DNA of 64,000 nucleotides from Pseudolabrys sp. (GTDB lineage Bacteria; Pseudomonadota; Alphaproteobacteria; Rhizobiales; Xanthobacteraceae). The notes beneath the pieces are model-generated. The model was not told where the DNA came from and made no database searches. It was given only the letters and a program-made list of their open reading frames with translations. The first letter of the stretch is position 1; every line of letters begins with the position of its first letter. A program made the position numbers and the translations under genes. The stretch lies in assembly GCA_017849615.1 (NCBI GenBank), contig JAFIGS010000017.1, positions 1-64,000 on the forward strand, written 5' to 3'. Positions 33,868-42,049 of this stretch are shown here, piece after piece.

Positions 33868-34265
33868 GATATCTCCGCGGCAGTTAGATCGACCGCGATA
33901 ACGTCGATTTCAACGTCGATGCCTCGCAAACCGGCGCAAACCAGCGTCCGCGCGGGCCACGGCTCGGGCATAATCTCTCGATAGATTTTGTTGAACTCTT
34001 CGATATGGTTCAGGTCCTGAAGATAAATCGTCGCCTTGGCGATATCCTGCAAACCCAGGCCGGCGGCACCAAGGACAGTCGCGATATTCTGAAGCGTTTG
34101 CCTCGTTTGATCGGCAAACGAGCCCCCGATCGGCGCATTCGTGACAGGCGATAACGGTCCCTGACCCGAGACGAATACCATCGGCCCGCAGCGCATGGCT
34201 TGGGGGAACGGCCCCCTGCCCTTGGGCGCATCGTCGGCGGTTATCGTTTTCTTCTCGAAGTTCAT
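33864..34265 (-). CDS. RidA family enamine/imine deaminase
   Basis: A 133-residue RidA protein. The ATG at 34265 overlaps the GntR stop (ATGA) and starts the homologous region; an upstream frame is not supported. Motifs are CGPMVFVSGQGPLSP, DIAKATIYLQDLNH and WPARTLVCAGLRGIDVEIDVIAV in part, with the substrate Arg in PARTLV and the conserved Glu in DVEID. It probably removes imine intermediates produced around hydantoin-type metabolism. Confidence 0.9.
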   Translation of the reverse strand: MNFEKKTITADDAPKGRGPFPQAMRCGPMVFVSGQGPLSPVTNAPIGGSFADQTRQTLQNIATVLGAAGLGLQDIAKATIYLQDLNHIEEFNKIYREIMPEPWPARTLVCAGLRGIDVEIDVIAVDLTAAEIS

Positions 34266-34927
34266 GCTGCGCTCACCTTCGATCCGCCGCTGAGCGTCTG
34301 AAATCGTTTCGCGATATTGCCAATGTGCACGCTCATTGCCTTGGCGGCGGCCTGCTCGTCTCTCCGCTCCAGCGCTTCGAGAACGAGCTTCATTTCGGCC
34401 AACGATTCGACCACACGTCCGGGAAGAATCGCGTTCGACACGCGGACCCACTGAATCTGATCGCGCAGATTCCGGATCATCTCCAGGATCTTGCGATTGC
34501 TGGCGGCGCGATGAATTGCCGAATGGAACAGATCGTCAAACTTTAGAAACTTTTCGAAATGACCTTCGACGCCGGATTCCGCCAAATTGTCGAAAGCCGC
34601 GCGTAGCAATTGCAGGGTCGCATCATCGATCTTCTTTGCGGCCCGTCGCGCCGCATGAACTTCCAGCACCTCACGCAGCTCGGTCATTTCGGCGACTTCT
34701 TCCGCCGTCGGCGAACTGACAAATGTGCCGCTTTGAGGCTGGACATTGATCCATCCCTCACCTTCCAGACGCGTCAATGCGGTCCGGATTGGCGAACGCC
34801 CCAGACCAAGCTCTGCCGACAACATCGCCTCCGAAAGGCGCTGCCCGGGCTTGTACGTGAGGCTAAGGATCGCACCTTTAATGCGCGCGTACGCCAGATC
34901 AGCAGGAGAAAAGGCCTGTACTTCCAA
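34262..34927 (-). CDS. GntR family transcriptional regulator (FadR/FCD subfamily)
   Basis: A 221-residue GntR protein with helix-turn-helix AELGLGRSPIRTALTRLEGEGW and an FCD domain (DDLFHSAIHRAASN, His near the end in MSVHIGNIAKRF). The only plausible start is TTG 34927, with AAGGGA about nine bases upstream; the rare codon probably keeps synthesis low. It leads the operon with ridA, hyuA, hyuB, TRAP and enolase-superfamily genes and faces a dehydrogenase gene across a repeat-containing promoter, so it is a local autoregulated repressor. Confidence 0.87.
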   Translation of the reverse strand: MEVQAFSPADLAYARIKGAILSLTYKPGQRLSEAMLSAELGLGRSPIRTALTRLEGEGWINVQPQSGTFVSSPTAEEVAEMTELREVLEVHAARRAAKKIDDATLQLLRAAFDNLAESGVEGHFEKFLKFDDLFHSAIHRAASNRKILEMIRNLRDQIQWVRVSNAILPGRVVESLAEMKLVLEALERRDEQAAAKAMSVHIGNIAKRFQTLSGGSKVSAA

Positions 34928-34964
34928 CGGTATATGTCCCTTGCAATCGGATTCTCACTGCCAT

Positions 34965-34990
34965 ACTAGTCTGGTAGTTGACTAGTTGAC
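34965..34990. promoter_or_regulatory. repeat-type operator in the gntR/dehydrogenase divergent promoter
   Basis: TAGTTGAC occurs twice in tandem (34975-34982 and 34983-34990), and CTAGT (34966-34970) with ACTAG (34981-34985) forms an inverted repeat ten bases apart. The spacing and position between two divergent genes fit a GntR dimer site. It differs from the 20-bp operator of the 0.6-17 kb block, so the two regulators should not cross-talk. Confidence 0.5.
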
Positions 34991-35026
34991 AAGCCTTTCG
35001 CGCCGTCAATCACCAAGGAGCTTTCA

Positions 35027-35971
35027 TTGCCTCGTCCGATCGTTCTCATGACCCAACCGATCGCCAAAAGCGCCATCGAGCGGATTCAGTCCTTCGCTGA
35101 CGTCCGAATCGCCAGTGACTGTTCCGAAAAGACTCTTCAGCTTCAAATCCGCGACGCCGATGTCCTGGTCGTGAGGGACCCGATCCCGACTTCGGTGATA
35201 GCGGCCGGCGAACGCCTGCGGCTGGTGGCGCGCCACGGTGTGGGCCTCGATTTCATCCCGATAGAAGAATGCCGTCGGCGCGGCATCCCCATCACCATCA
35301 CCCCCGGCGCCAATACGAATGCGGTCGTTGAATGGGTGCTCGGATGCATGATTGCCCTCTCCCATCGGATGGGCACGGCCACACGCTTCACAAAGCAGGG
35401 CGAGTGGAAAAAGCGTGAAGGCCTTGAAGGCTTCGAGCTATCCGGAAAAACTCTAGGCATTATTGGGTTCGGTCGTATCGGCTCAGCCCTGTCGTCGCTC
35501 GCTTCTTCCGCCTTCAAAATGGAAACGCTGGCGTTCGATCCGGCCGAAAGCAATCAGCGTATCTCGATGCATGGCGCACGAAAGGCAGACCTCGACGAAC
35601 TCCTTGGCACTTCTCATTTCGTGTCACTTCATCTCCCCGCGACAGATGCGACGAGGCACATTGTTAATGCCGACACCTTCGCCAAGATGAGGCGTGGGTC
35701 AATTCTTATAAATGGCGCCCGCGGAGCGCTCGTCGACACGAACGCGCTTTTGACCGTGCTTACAAAGGGCTACCTAGGGGGGGCGGCCATGGATGGCGTC
35801 GACCTTGAGCCGCCGCCAACGGACCATCCTCTATTACTTCGTGACGATGTTATTCTGACGCCGCACAGCGCTGCGCTTACGCAGGAAGCCCTCTATAACA
35901 TGGGACAGATGGTTGCGGACGAAGTGGAGCGCGCGCTTCACGGAACGGCTCCACTGAATAAGGTCGATTGA
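35027..35971 (+). CDS. D-isomer specific 2-hydroxyacid dehydrogenase
   Basis: A 314-residue NAD-dependent enzyme of the SerA/GhrB family. The Rossmann motif is IIGFGRIGSALS, and the catalytic triad is Arg in INGARGALVDTNAL, Glu in DLEPPPTDHP and His in LTPHSAALT. It interconverts a 2-hydroxy acid and a 2-oxo acid. The start is TTG 35027, with AAGGAG six bases upstream. It is divergent from the GntR-HyuAB operon and may reduce the oxo acid made from its product. Confidence 0.9.
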   Translation: MPRPIVLMTQPIAKSAIERIQSFADVRIASDCSEKTLQLQIRDADVLVVRDPIPTSVIAAGERLRLVARHGVGLDFIPIEECRRRGIPITITPGANTNAVVEWVLGCMIALSHRMGTATRFTKQGEWKKREGLEGFELSGKTLGIIGFGRIGSALSSLASSAFKMETLAFDPAESNQRISMHGARKADLDELLGTSHFVSLHLPATDATRHIVNADTFAKMRRGSILINGARGALVDTNALLTVLTKGYLGGAAMDGVDLEPPPTDHPLLLRDDVILTPHSAALTQEALYNMGQMVADEVERALHGTAPLNKVD

Positions 35972-36347
35972 ACTGACTTCCTATTGCTAGCGCGCCGAAT
36001 GAACGGTTCGCGAGCAACAATACTAGCGCACCCCTACCGCCATCGTCAAAACCTGGCCGCATGGCCAACGGCAACTTCAACACGGACTCTTCTGCGAAAT
36101 AGGACACCGCTTGAAAGCGCGGTAACTTACTGCTTTCTATCGGCCATTCATTACGCCCGCCACTCTCCATCATGGGAGCCACCGGAAAACGGCGGTTCAT
36201 CTGCAATTCGGGGTTTGTCACTCGTATGGAGTATAGTTTTGTGAGGCCGATCACGACGGCGGCTCTATTCGATTGCGCGTCGTTTTGCTAGGCTTGAGAC
36301 CATCCCGGTTTTGGCTGCACCATCCTGCCCTCCGCGCGAATGACATC
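35972..36347. other. junction region without a gene
   Basis: No supported gene. A short reverse frame overlapping the dehydrogenase end has no homology. The stretch contains copy 2 of the 34-bp element (36169-36202). It separates the HyuAB block from the racemase-like gene and is somewhat AT-richer than its neighbours. Confidence 0.45.
36169..36202 (+). repeat. dispersed 34-bp element, copy 2
   Basis: It begins ATCATGGGAGCC and ends GGCGGTTCATCT, matching copy 1 at 28 of 34 positions by hand alignment. In frame it reads MGATGKRRFI. CTCC precedes it, as also before copy 3, so the repeated unit may begin a few bases earlier. Confidence 0.55.
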
Positions 36348-37004
36348 ATGTCCGACGAGCTGCTAGTGATCAACCCCAACTCCTCCTCTGCGGTGACAGC
36401 AGCGATCGATCGGGCCGTGACGCCGCTGCGCGAAGGAACGAGCACCGCGATCAAGGTCATCGGCATCGCCGAGGGACCGCCCGGCATCGAGAACCAGGCC
36501 CACGTCGAGCAGGTGGTGCCGCTGGTGCTCGACGCGGTCCGCAAAAATCCTCAGGCCGCCGGTTATGTCATCAGTTGCTTCAGCGACCCCGGCCTATATG
36601 CCGCGCGCGAAGCGACCAGCAAGCCGGTATTCGGCATCGCCGAATGCGGCATCCTGACCGCGCTGACGCTCGGCGCGCGCTTCGGATTGATTTCCATTCT
36701 GCCGAAAGTGATCCAGCGGCACATCCGCTTTGTCGGCGCGATGGGCGCCGGTCAGCGTTTTGCGGGAGACCGCGCCATCGGCCGCGGCGTGACGCAGCTG
36801 TCCGACGAGGACGCGACGTTCACCCGCATGCGCGATGTCGGCATCGAATTGCGCGATCGCGACGGCGCAGATGTGGTCGTGATGGCCTGCGCCGGCATGG
36901 CACAGTATCGTGAGCGCCTGAGCGGAGCGCTCGGCATTCCTGTCGTGGAGCCGAGCCAAGCCGCCGTTTCGATGGCGCTCGGCCGCCTCCGCCTCGGCTG
37001 GTAG
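36348..37004 (+). CDS. Asp/Glu/hydantoin racemase family protein
   Basis: A 218-residue protein of the hydantoin racemase (HyuE) type. It starts MSDELLVINPNSSSAVT, and both catalytic cysteines are present, Cys77 (VISCFSDPG) and Cys181 (VMACAGMA). It would racemise a 5-substituted hydantoin or amino acid so that a stereospecific hydrolase can use both forms. The ATG at 36348 is chosen from homology; 25 extra codons upstream lack it. It is monocistronic, convergent with the binding-protein gene, and separated from it by strong hairpins. Confidence 0.85.
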   Translation: MSDELLVINPNSSSAVTAAIDRAVTPLREGTSTAIKVIGIAEGPPGIENQAHVEQVVPLVLDAVRKNPQAAGYVISCFSDPGLYAAREATSKPVFGIAECGILTALTLGARFGLISILPKVIQRHIRFVGAMGAGQRFAGDRAIGRGVTQLSDEDATFTRMRDVGIELRDRDGADVVVMACAGMAQYRERLSGALGIPVVEPSQAAVSMALGRLRLGW

Positions 37005-37008
37005 GAAA

Positions 37009-37052
37009 CGGCCCGGGTCAATGCCCCGGGCCGCAGTGGTCTTGGCAAGACC
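37009..37052. terminator. tandem hairpins between convergent genes
   Basis: CGGCCCGGG and CCCGGGCCG form a perfect 9-bp stem (37009-37033, seven-base loop). It is followed at once by GGTCTTG-G-CAAGACC (37038-37052). Lying between two convergent gene ends, they probably act as a bidirectional terminator or 3-prime-end protector. There is no long T-tract. Confidence 0.55.
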
Positions 37053-37068
37053 GTCTTGTCAGATCGCC

Positions 37069-38106
37069 TCAGGACTTCGCTTTCGGTAGGAAGTCGGCCG
37101 TGAACAGTTCGGCCATGGTCATTTTCTTTTCCACGCCACCGAAATACTTGCTGACAACGGCGATAGTCGCTTCCCAATCTGCTGGCGTCGTGTGGCCGAA
37201 GCCGAGCTTCTCCGACCGCGCGGTCGAGGTGAAGGGCCTCATCCCGCGGCATTCGCGCAGCAGCGTTTCCACGTTATTGGCCGTCGGGCGCGCCTCGGCC
37301 ATCGCCGCCGCGGCGTTTTCGGCATCGGTCATGCCTTCGTCGTAAGAGCGGATGGTCGCTGCCATGAAGCGCTTCAGCATCTCGGCCTGGCTCGCTACCG
37401 TATCCTTGCGAACCGTGAAGCCGTTGCCGAGGACGTTGACGCCGTGATCGGCCATGAGGATAGGCTTTTCCATCGGGCTTTGCAGCGCCAGGCGCGAGGC
37501 GTCGGTAAACACCCAGGCCGTGCTGAAGTCGACCTGCTTCGACATGAACAGCTGCAGGGTGACCGCCGGGTCGACCTGAACCTGCTTCACCTTGTTGATG
37601 TCGACTCCCGACGAGGCACAGAACGCCTGAAAGAGCCTGAACACGCCGCTCTTCGGCGGGATGCTCATGGTTTTGCCTTCCATGTCCTTCGGCGCTTTGA
37701 TGCCGGAGCCGGCGTGCGAAATGATCGCGTCGGGCAGCTTCTGGATCATGCCGCCGATGCCGATGATCGGCATGCCTGCGGCAACCGACTGGACGACGGT
37801 CGCATAGTTGGCGATAGCGATCATGTCGTTGCCGGACGACAGCGACTGCAGCGCCATCGTGGTACCCTTGCCGTCGTTAATCTGAAGATCGATCCCGGCT
37901 TCCTTGTAGAAGCCCTTCTTCACGCCGTAGAACAGCGGCGCGTGGTAGCCCTGCGGCAGGAAGTCGAGACGCAGGGTCACCCCCTGCGCGCTCTGGGCGA
38001 TCGCCGGAGTCGTGAGAGTGCCGCCAAATGCCATTCCAGCCGCCGCGCCGCCCGCCACGCCGAGAAAACGGCGACGGTTCATCTTGGAAAATGTCAGCTT
38101 TTTCAC
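37069..38106 (-). CDS. ABC transporter substrate-binding protein (SsuA/NMT1 family), Tat-exported, orphan
   Basis: A 345-residue periplasmic protein with a twin-arginine signal (MNRRRFLGVAGGAAAG). The start is GTG 38106, with GGAGG seven bases upstream. Mature motifs are GYHAPLFYGVKKGFYKEAGIDLQ in part and SSGNDMIAIANYATVV. It ends the Rieske/Mo-hydroxylase operon with no ATPase or permease beside it, whereas the forward operon at 50604-52339 has both and lacks a binding protein; they probably work together. TGTATACC lies in the 110-bp gap upstream. Confidence 0.92.
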   Translation of the reverse strand: MKKLTFSKMNRRRFLGVAGGAAAGMAFGGTLTTPAIAQSAQGVTLRLDFLPQGYHAPLFYGVKKGFYKEAGIDLQINDGKGTTMALQSLSSGNDMIAIANYATVVQSVAAGMPIIGIGGMIQKLPDAIISHAGSGIKAPKDMEGKTMSIPPKSGVFRLFQAFCASSGVDINKVKQVQVDPAVTLQLFMSKQVDFSTAWVFTDASRLALQSPMEKPILMADHGVNVLGNGFTVRKDTVASQAEMLKRFMAATIRSYDEGMTDAENAAAAMAEARPTANNVETLLRECRGMRPFTSTARSEKLGFGHTTPADWEATIAVVSKYFGGVEKKMTMAELFTADFLPKAKS

Positions 38107-38118
38107 GGTTATACCTCC

Positions 38119-38126
38119 GGTATACA
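38119..38126 (-). promoter_or_regulatory. TGTATACC site upstream of the orphan binding protein
   Basis: TGTATACC on the minus strand, close to sites at 46580 and 48279. It overlaps the start of the leader and lies 13 bp before the GTG start. It is possibly bound by the GntR regulator at 46792; by itself this is weak evidence. Confidence 0.3.
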
Positions 38127-38216
38127 GTCTGTGTACGAACGATATTTGATACCATCGCCGCATTATCGACAAGCCCGAATACACGCCAGATTCCCAGCAA
38201 ACTGCTGCCAAAAACG

Positions 38217-41200
38217 TCACGCGGCGGGACTTTTGGATCTCTCCTCGCTGCTTCCCGCCAAGATTTCGATCGCATGTTGGGCCAGGCCCTCGGCGGCATC
38301 GAGCTTCCATCCGTTCTTCGACAGAGGATGGGCCGCCACGTTCAGCTCTTCTCCCAGAACAGACTGCAATTCCTGCGCCGTCGCTCCGGGCCGACGCGCC
38401 AGCCACTGCTCGGTTCGACGCGCCCGCCATGGCACCGGCGCCAGCGCGCCGAAAACGAGACGCGGATCCGCCAGCGCGCGGTCCGGCCCGGCAAACGCCG
38501 TCATCGCCACCGACACCACGGCAAAGTCGCCTTCCCACAGGTTGAGCTTCTGGAACGTGCCGCGACGCTGCATTGCCGATGCGGGAAGCCTGATGCGGAC
38601 AACGGTTTCGGAAGCCTGCAAGCGCGCCTCGCCGGGACCGGAATAAAGATCCGTGATCGGGATCGTCCGCGCACTGTCGCGTCCGGCGATATCGACCTCG
38701 GCGTCGACCGCCGCGAAGGCCGTGGCGAGATCTGACGGCGTCACCGCCTGGCAGCGATGGCCGTCGATCGCCGCGTGGTAGAAGCGGTGGTCGCCGAGCA
38801 CGGCGTAACACGGCCGTGCCGGGCCGGAGCGTTTGTAGCAATCGAAATCGTTGCGATAGAACCAGCAGCGTTTCTCTTGCAGCAGATTACCGGCGACCGT
38901 GGCCATGGTTCGCACTTGCGCATTGGCGATGCTGGCGATAGCTTCTTCGATGACGGCGCAGCGGCCTTTCAGCGCCGCGGCTAGTTCCGCCAGCGTCACG
39001 GCTGCCCCGACCGACACTGAACCGTCGGCGGCAAATTCGATGCCGCCCATGTCGGTGACGTCGAGAGTCGAGACCAGGCTCGTGGGCGCCGCGATCCTGT
39101 CTTCCATGCGCGGCAACAGATCAGTGCCGCCGCCGATGGCGGTCGCGCCCGAGGCGAGCGCGGCTACCGCATCGACAACGCGCGGCGCATCGATCAGCGC
39201 CGGTGACGCCGCAGCGGCGGCGCGCTTGGCCACCGGCCCGTAGCGATGCAGCAAGGCGAACAGCCCGCGCGGGTAACACCAGCGCACGAACGCGGTCCAC
39301 CATTGTGACGGCCGCCGCCACAGATGATGACGACGCACGCGACCGTCGCGCGCTGCCAGCGCGTTCATGATCTTGTCCGGCGTCAACGGCAGATCGGCGA
39401 TGCGGATGCCGAGCGCGTCATACAGCGCATTGGCGATGGCCGGCGCCGGCGGCGTAATACACAACTCGCCGACGCCCTTGGCGCCATGCGGCCCCTTCGG
39501 ATCGCCGCCTTCGACAATGACCGTCCGCACCTCGGGTAAGTCGGCCGCACGCGGCATGGCATAGTTGATGAAGCTCGCGGTCACGAGCCGGCCCTGCTCG
39601 TGGATCATTTCCTCGCCGAGCGCCGATCCCATGCCCATCACGGCGCCGCCGACAATCTGGCCTTCAACAAGACGCGGATTGATCGCCGTGCCGACATCGT
39701 GCGCAGCGACGTAATCGAGAACGCGTAATTTGCCGGTGCGCGGATCGACCTCGATCTCCGCGGCATGGGCGGCAAAGCTATAGGTGCCCGACGCGTTGCC
39801 ATAGAATTTCGCGTCGACGCGATGAACCGCGTCTTCGACGAAGGAAATCTCGGTAGTGAGCACACCTTCTTTTGTCTCCGGGGCGCCGGCGACGAGTTCG
39901 CCAATGGCGATCGAACGGCCATCGCAGACGGCTTTTCCGGCTTCGAGGTGAATGGCGCCATTGCCGAGATGCCGCGCCGCCAATGTCCTGAGGCGATCGG
40001 CAGCCGCCCGCCCCGCCCGGCGCGCGGCGTTGCCGCTGTAATAGGTGCCGCGCGAACTCCAGGCGCCGAGATCGAACGGCGTCCTGTCGCTCTCGATGGT
40101 CAGCACCTCGACCTCCTCGGCGGCAAGGCCGAGCTCTTCGGCAACGATCTGCGCAAGAATGGTCTTCTGCCCGGTGCCGGTATCGGCACCGCCGAAACGC
40201 ACCAGCACACGGCCGTCAATGAAAATATCTATGGCGCTGTCGGCGCGGTTGCTGCCATCCGGCCCGAAGGAGCCGCTCGAATGCAGGCCGCAGGCGACGC
40301 CGACGCCGCGGTTCGGGCGGCGGTCCGCTTTCTTGGCGTCCCAGCCGATCGCATCGCGGACGGCATCGAGACACTCCGTCAGCCGAACCGATTGGAATTG
40401 CGACCCCGTCGGCGACGTCGTGAACGGCTGGTTCGCATTCTGCCGGCGCAGATCGATCGGATCGATATTGAGCTTTTCCGCGAGATCGTCGATGAGGCAT
40501 TCGAGCGCGTACATGGTCTGCGTCGAGCCATACCCGCGAAACTGACCGCCCGGCTGCTTGCAGGTGTCGATCAGTTGGGCGTCGATATCGATCCCCTCGA
40601 ACCGGTACATCGTGCCGAGGCCCTTGAGCCCGGCGGCCGTGACGCTATAGCCCGAATGCACGAAAGCGCCGTTGTCGACGGCGATGGTGCCTTCGACACC
40701 ATGCATACGGCCTTGGTCGTCGGCATGCAGCGACAAAGTGGAGCGAAAGCCGTGCCGCGTTTTCGTGGTGGCGAACTCCTCGCGCCGCGTCAGCGAGACG
40801 AGCACCGGCGCCTTCGCGGCCCTCGCCAGGACGGCGGCCAGGAACTCCTGTTCCGAAATGCGCGACTTCGATCCGAACGAGCCGCCAACGCCCGCCTCGT
40901 GGCAAATGATCGCGTCCTTCTCGATATTGAGCATCTCGGCGAGTTCATCGACCATCAATTGCGGCGCCGATGTTCCGGTCCAGACGTGAAGCTCCGTGCC
41001 GTCTTTATCCCACCGGGCGAGTGTGTTATTAGATTCCATGCAGATATGGGTCTGCTGCGGATACCAGTACGTGCCCGTCACATTGACTGGGCCGGCCGCA
41101 CGCGTGGCGGCGACATCACCCCACAAGCGCTTGTACACGCGCGCGACATTGGCGAGCTTAATCGGCCGCTGGTGCATACGCGGCGCGCCGGCCGCCGTCG

Positions 41201-41597
41201 CATCGTCGATCGTGAAGGGCGCGGGCAGGATTTCGTAAGCGACATCGATGGCCGCGAGCGCGGCATCGGCCTGTTCGACGGTTTCCGCGGCTACCGCCGC
41301 CACTTCCTGCCCGACGAAGCGGACGAATTCCCGCGCGATGGGTTCGCGATCCTGCGAGCCTTCATTGGGATAGTAGACGCCGGCCGGAAAGTCCGCGCCC
41401 GTCACGACAGCGCGAACGCCCGGCATCGCCGCGGCGCGCGACACGTCGATCGAGACGATGCGCGCATGCGGATGCGGCGAACGCAGCGCCCGGCCGTGCA
41501 GCAGGCCGTCCGGCTTGAGATCGCTGGAGTAGGCGAAGGTTCCGGACGTAATGGCTTGCCAGCCGATCGGTCGAACGCTGCGCCCCACCTGTTTCAT
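38217..41597 (-). CDS. fused molybdenum hydroxylase: Mo-binding large subunit plus FAD subunit
   Basis: An 1126-residue natural fusion. Residues 1 to about 750 are a xanthine-dehydrogenase-type Mo subunit (GVGGSFGSKS, GGQFRGYGSTQ, ADTGTGQKT, AWSSRGTYYS, catalytic Glu711 in KGVGELC). After a basic linker rich in Trp and Arg, about 800-1115 is an FAD subunit (IGGGTDLLPRM, TVAGNLLQEKR). Cys911, Cys920, Cys930 and Cys949 match the extra 4Fe-4S loop of 4-hydroxybenzoyl-CoA reductase beta and PaoB-type subunits. It overlaps the 2Fe-2S gene by ATGA. It should hydroxylate or dehydroxylate an aromatic or N-heterocyclic compound. The separate-subunit enzyme at 7035-10749 is a different lineage. Confidence 0.9.
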   Translation of the reverse strand: MKQVGRSVRPIGWQAITSGTFAYSSDLKPDGLLHGRALRSPHPHARIVSIDVSRAAAMPGVRAVVTGADFPAGVYYPNEGSQDREPIAREFVRFVGQEVAAVAAETVEQADAALAAIDVAYEILPAPFTIDDATAAGAPRMHQRPIKLANVARVYKRLWGDVAATRAAGPVNVTGTYWYPQQTHICMESNNTLARWDKDGTELHVWTGTSAPQLMVDELAEMLNIEKDAIICHEAGVGGSFGSKSRISEQEFLAAVLARAAKAPVLVSLTRREEFATTKTRHGFRSTLSLHADDQGRMHGVEGTIAVDNGAFVHSGYSVTAAGLKGLGTMYRFEGIDIDAQLIDTCKQPGGQFRGYGSTQTMYALECLIDDLAEKLNIDPIDLRRQNANQPFTTSPTGSQFQSVRLTECLDAVRDAIGWDAKKADRRPNRGVGVACGLHSSGSFGPDGSNRADSAIDIFIDGRVLVRFGGADTGTGQKTILAQIVAEELGLAAEEVEVLTIESDRTPFDLGAWSSRGTYYSGNAARRAGRAAADRLRTLAARHLGNGAIHLEAGKAVCDGRSIAIGELVAGAPETKEGVLTTEISFVEDAVHRVDAKFYGNASGTYSFAAHAAEIEVDPRTGKLRVLDYVAAHDVGTAINPRLVEGQIVGGAVMGMGSALGEEMIHEQGRLVTASFINYAMPRAADLPEVRTVIVEGGDPKGPHGAKGVGELCITPPAPAIANALYDALGIRIADLPLTPDKIMNALAARDGRVRRHHLWRRPSQWWTAFVRWCYPRGLFALLHRYGPVAKRAAAAASPALIDAPRVVDAVAALASGATAIGGGTDLLPRMEDRIAAPTSLVSTLDVTDMGGIEFAADGSVSVGAAVTLAELAAALKGRCAVIEEAIASIANAQVRTMATVAGNLLQEKRCWFYRNDFDCYKRSGPARPCYAVLGDHRFYHAAIDGHRCQAVTPSDLATAFAAVDAEVDIAGRDSARTIPITDLYSGPGEARLQASETVVRIRLPASAMQRRGTFQKLNLWEGDFAVVSVAMTAFAGPDRALADPRLVFGALAPVPWRARRTEQWLARRPGATAQELQSVLGEELNVAAHPLSKNGWKLDAAEGLAQHAIEILAGSSEERSKSPAA

Positions 41598-42049
41598 GGC
41601 GCGGCTGCCAGCACGGCGTCGACAATGCCGTTATAGCCGGTGCAGCGGCAGACATTGCCCGACATTTCATAGCGGATCTTCTGCCGCGCCTCGTCGCGGT
41701 CGGCCGGCAGCCCGTCGCGCAGCAGCGCCACCGCGCGCATGATCTGCCCGGATGTGCAGTAACCGCACTGGAAGCCGCCGTGCTCGGCGAAAGCCTCGCG
41801 CAGCGCCGCCCATTCCGGACCGAGGCCTTCGACGGTCAGCACCTCGTCGCGCACGCGGCCCGCCAGAGTCAGGCAGGACAACACCGGTCTGCCGCCGATC
41901 AGCACCGTGCAGGCGCCGCATTCGCCGCGCCCGCATGCCTTCTTGGCGCCGGTGAGATTGAGATGATCCCGCAACACATCGAGCAGCGAGGTCAGCGCCG
42001 GGGCGCCGACGTCATGCTCTTGCGCGTTGACGCGGATCCGCAGCGTCAT
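41594..42049 (-). CDS. molybdenum hydroxylase 2Fe-2S subunit
   Basis: A 151-residue protein with both 2Fe-2S motifs: ACGRGECGACTVLIGG and SCL, then FQCGYCTSGQ and VCRCTGYN. It is the electron-transfer partner of the fused Mo/FAD protein encoded directly downstream (4-bp overlap) and overlaps the amidohydrolase gene upstream by 4 bp. Confidence 0.95.
   Translation of the reverse strand: MTLRIRVNAQEHDVGAPALTSLLDVLRDHLNLTGAKKACGRGECGACTVLIGGRPVLSCLTLAGRVRDEVLTVEGLGPEWAALREAFAEHGGFQCGYCTSGQIMRAVALLRDGLPADRDEARQKIRYEMSGNVCRCTGYNGIVDAVLAAAP

Noticed and set aside
36169-36202. 34-bp element as an insertion-sequence end
   Set aside because: No transposase frame, inverted partner or target duplication could be seen, so it is reported only as a dispersed repeat.
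39765-41636. 623-codon plus-strand frame
   Set aside because: Antisense shadow of the fused Mo/FAD gene, with Arg/His-rich composition and no domain.
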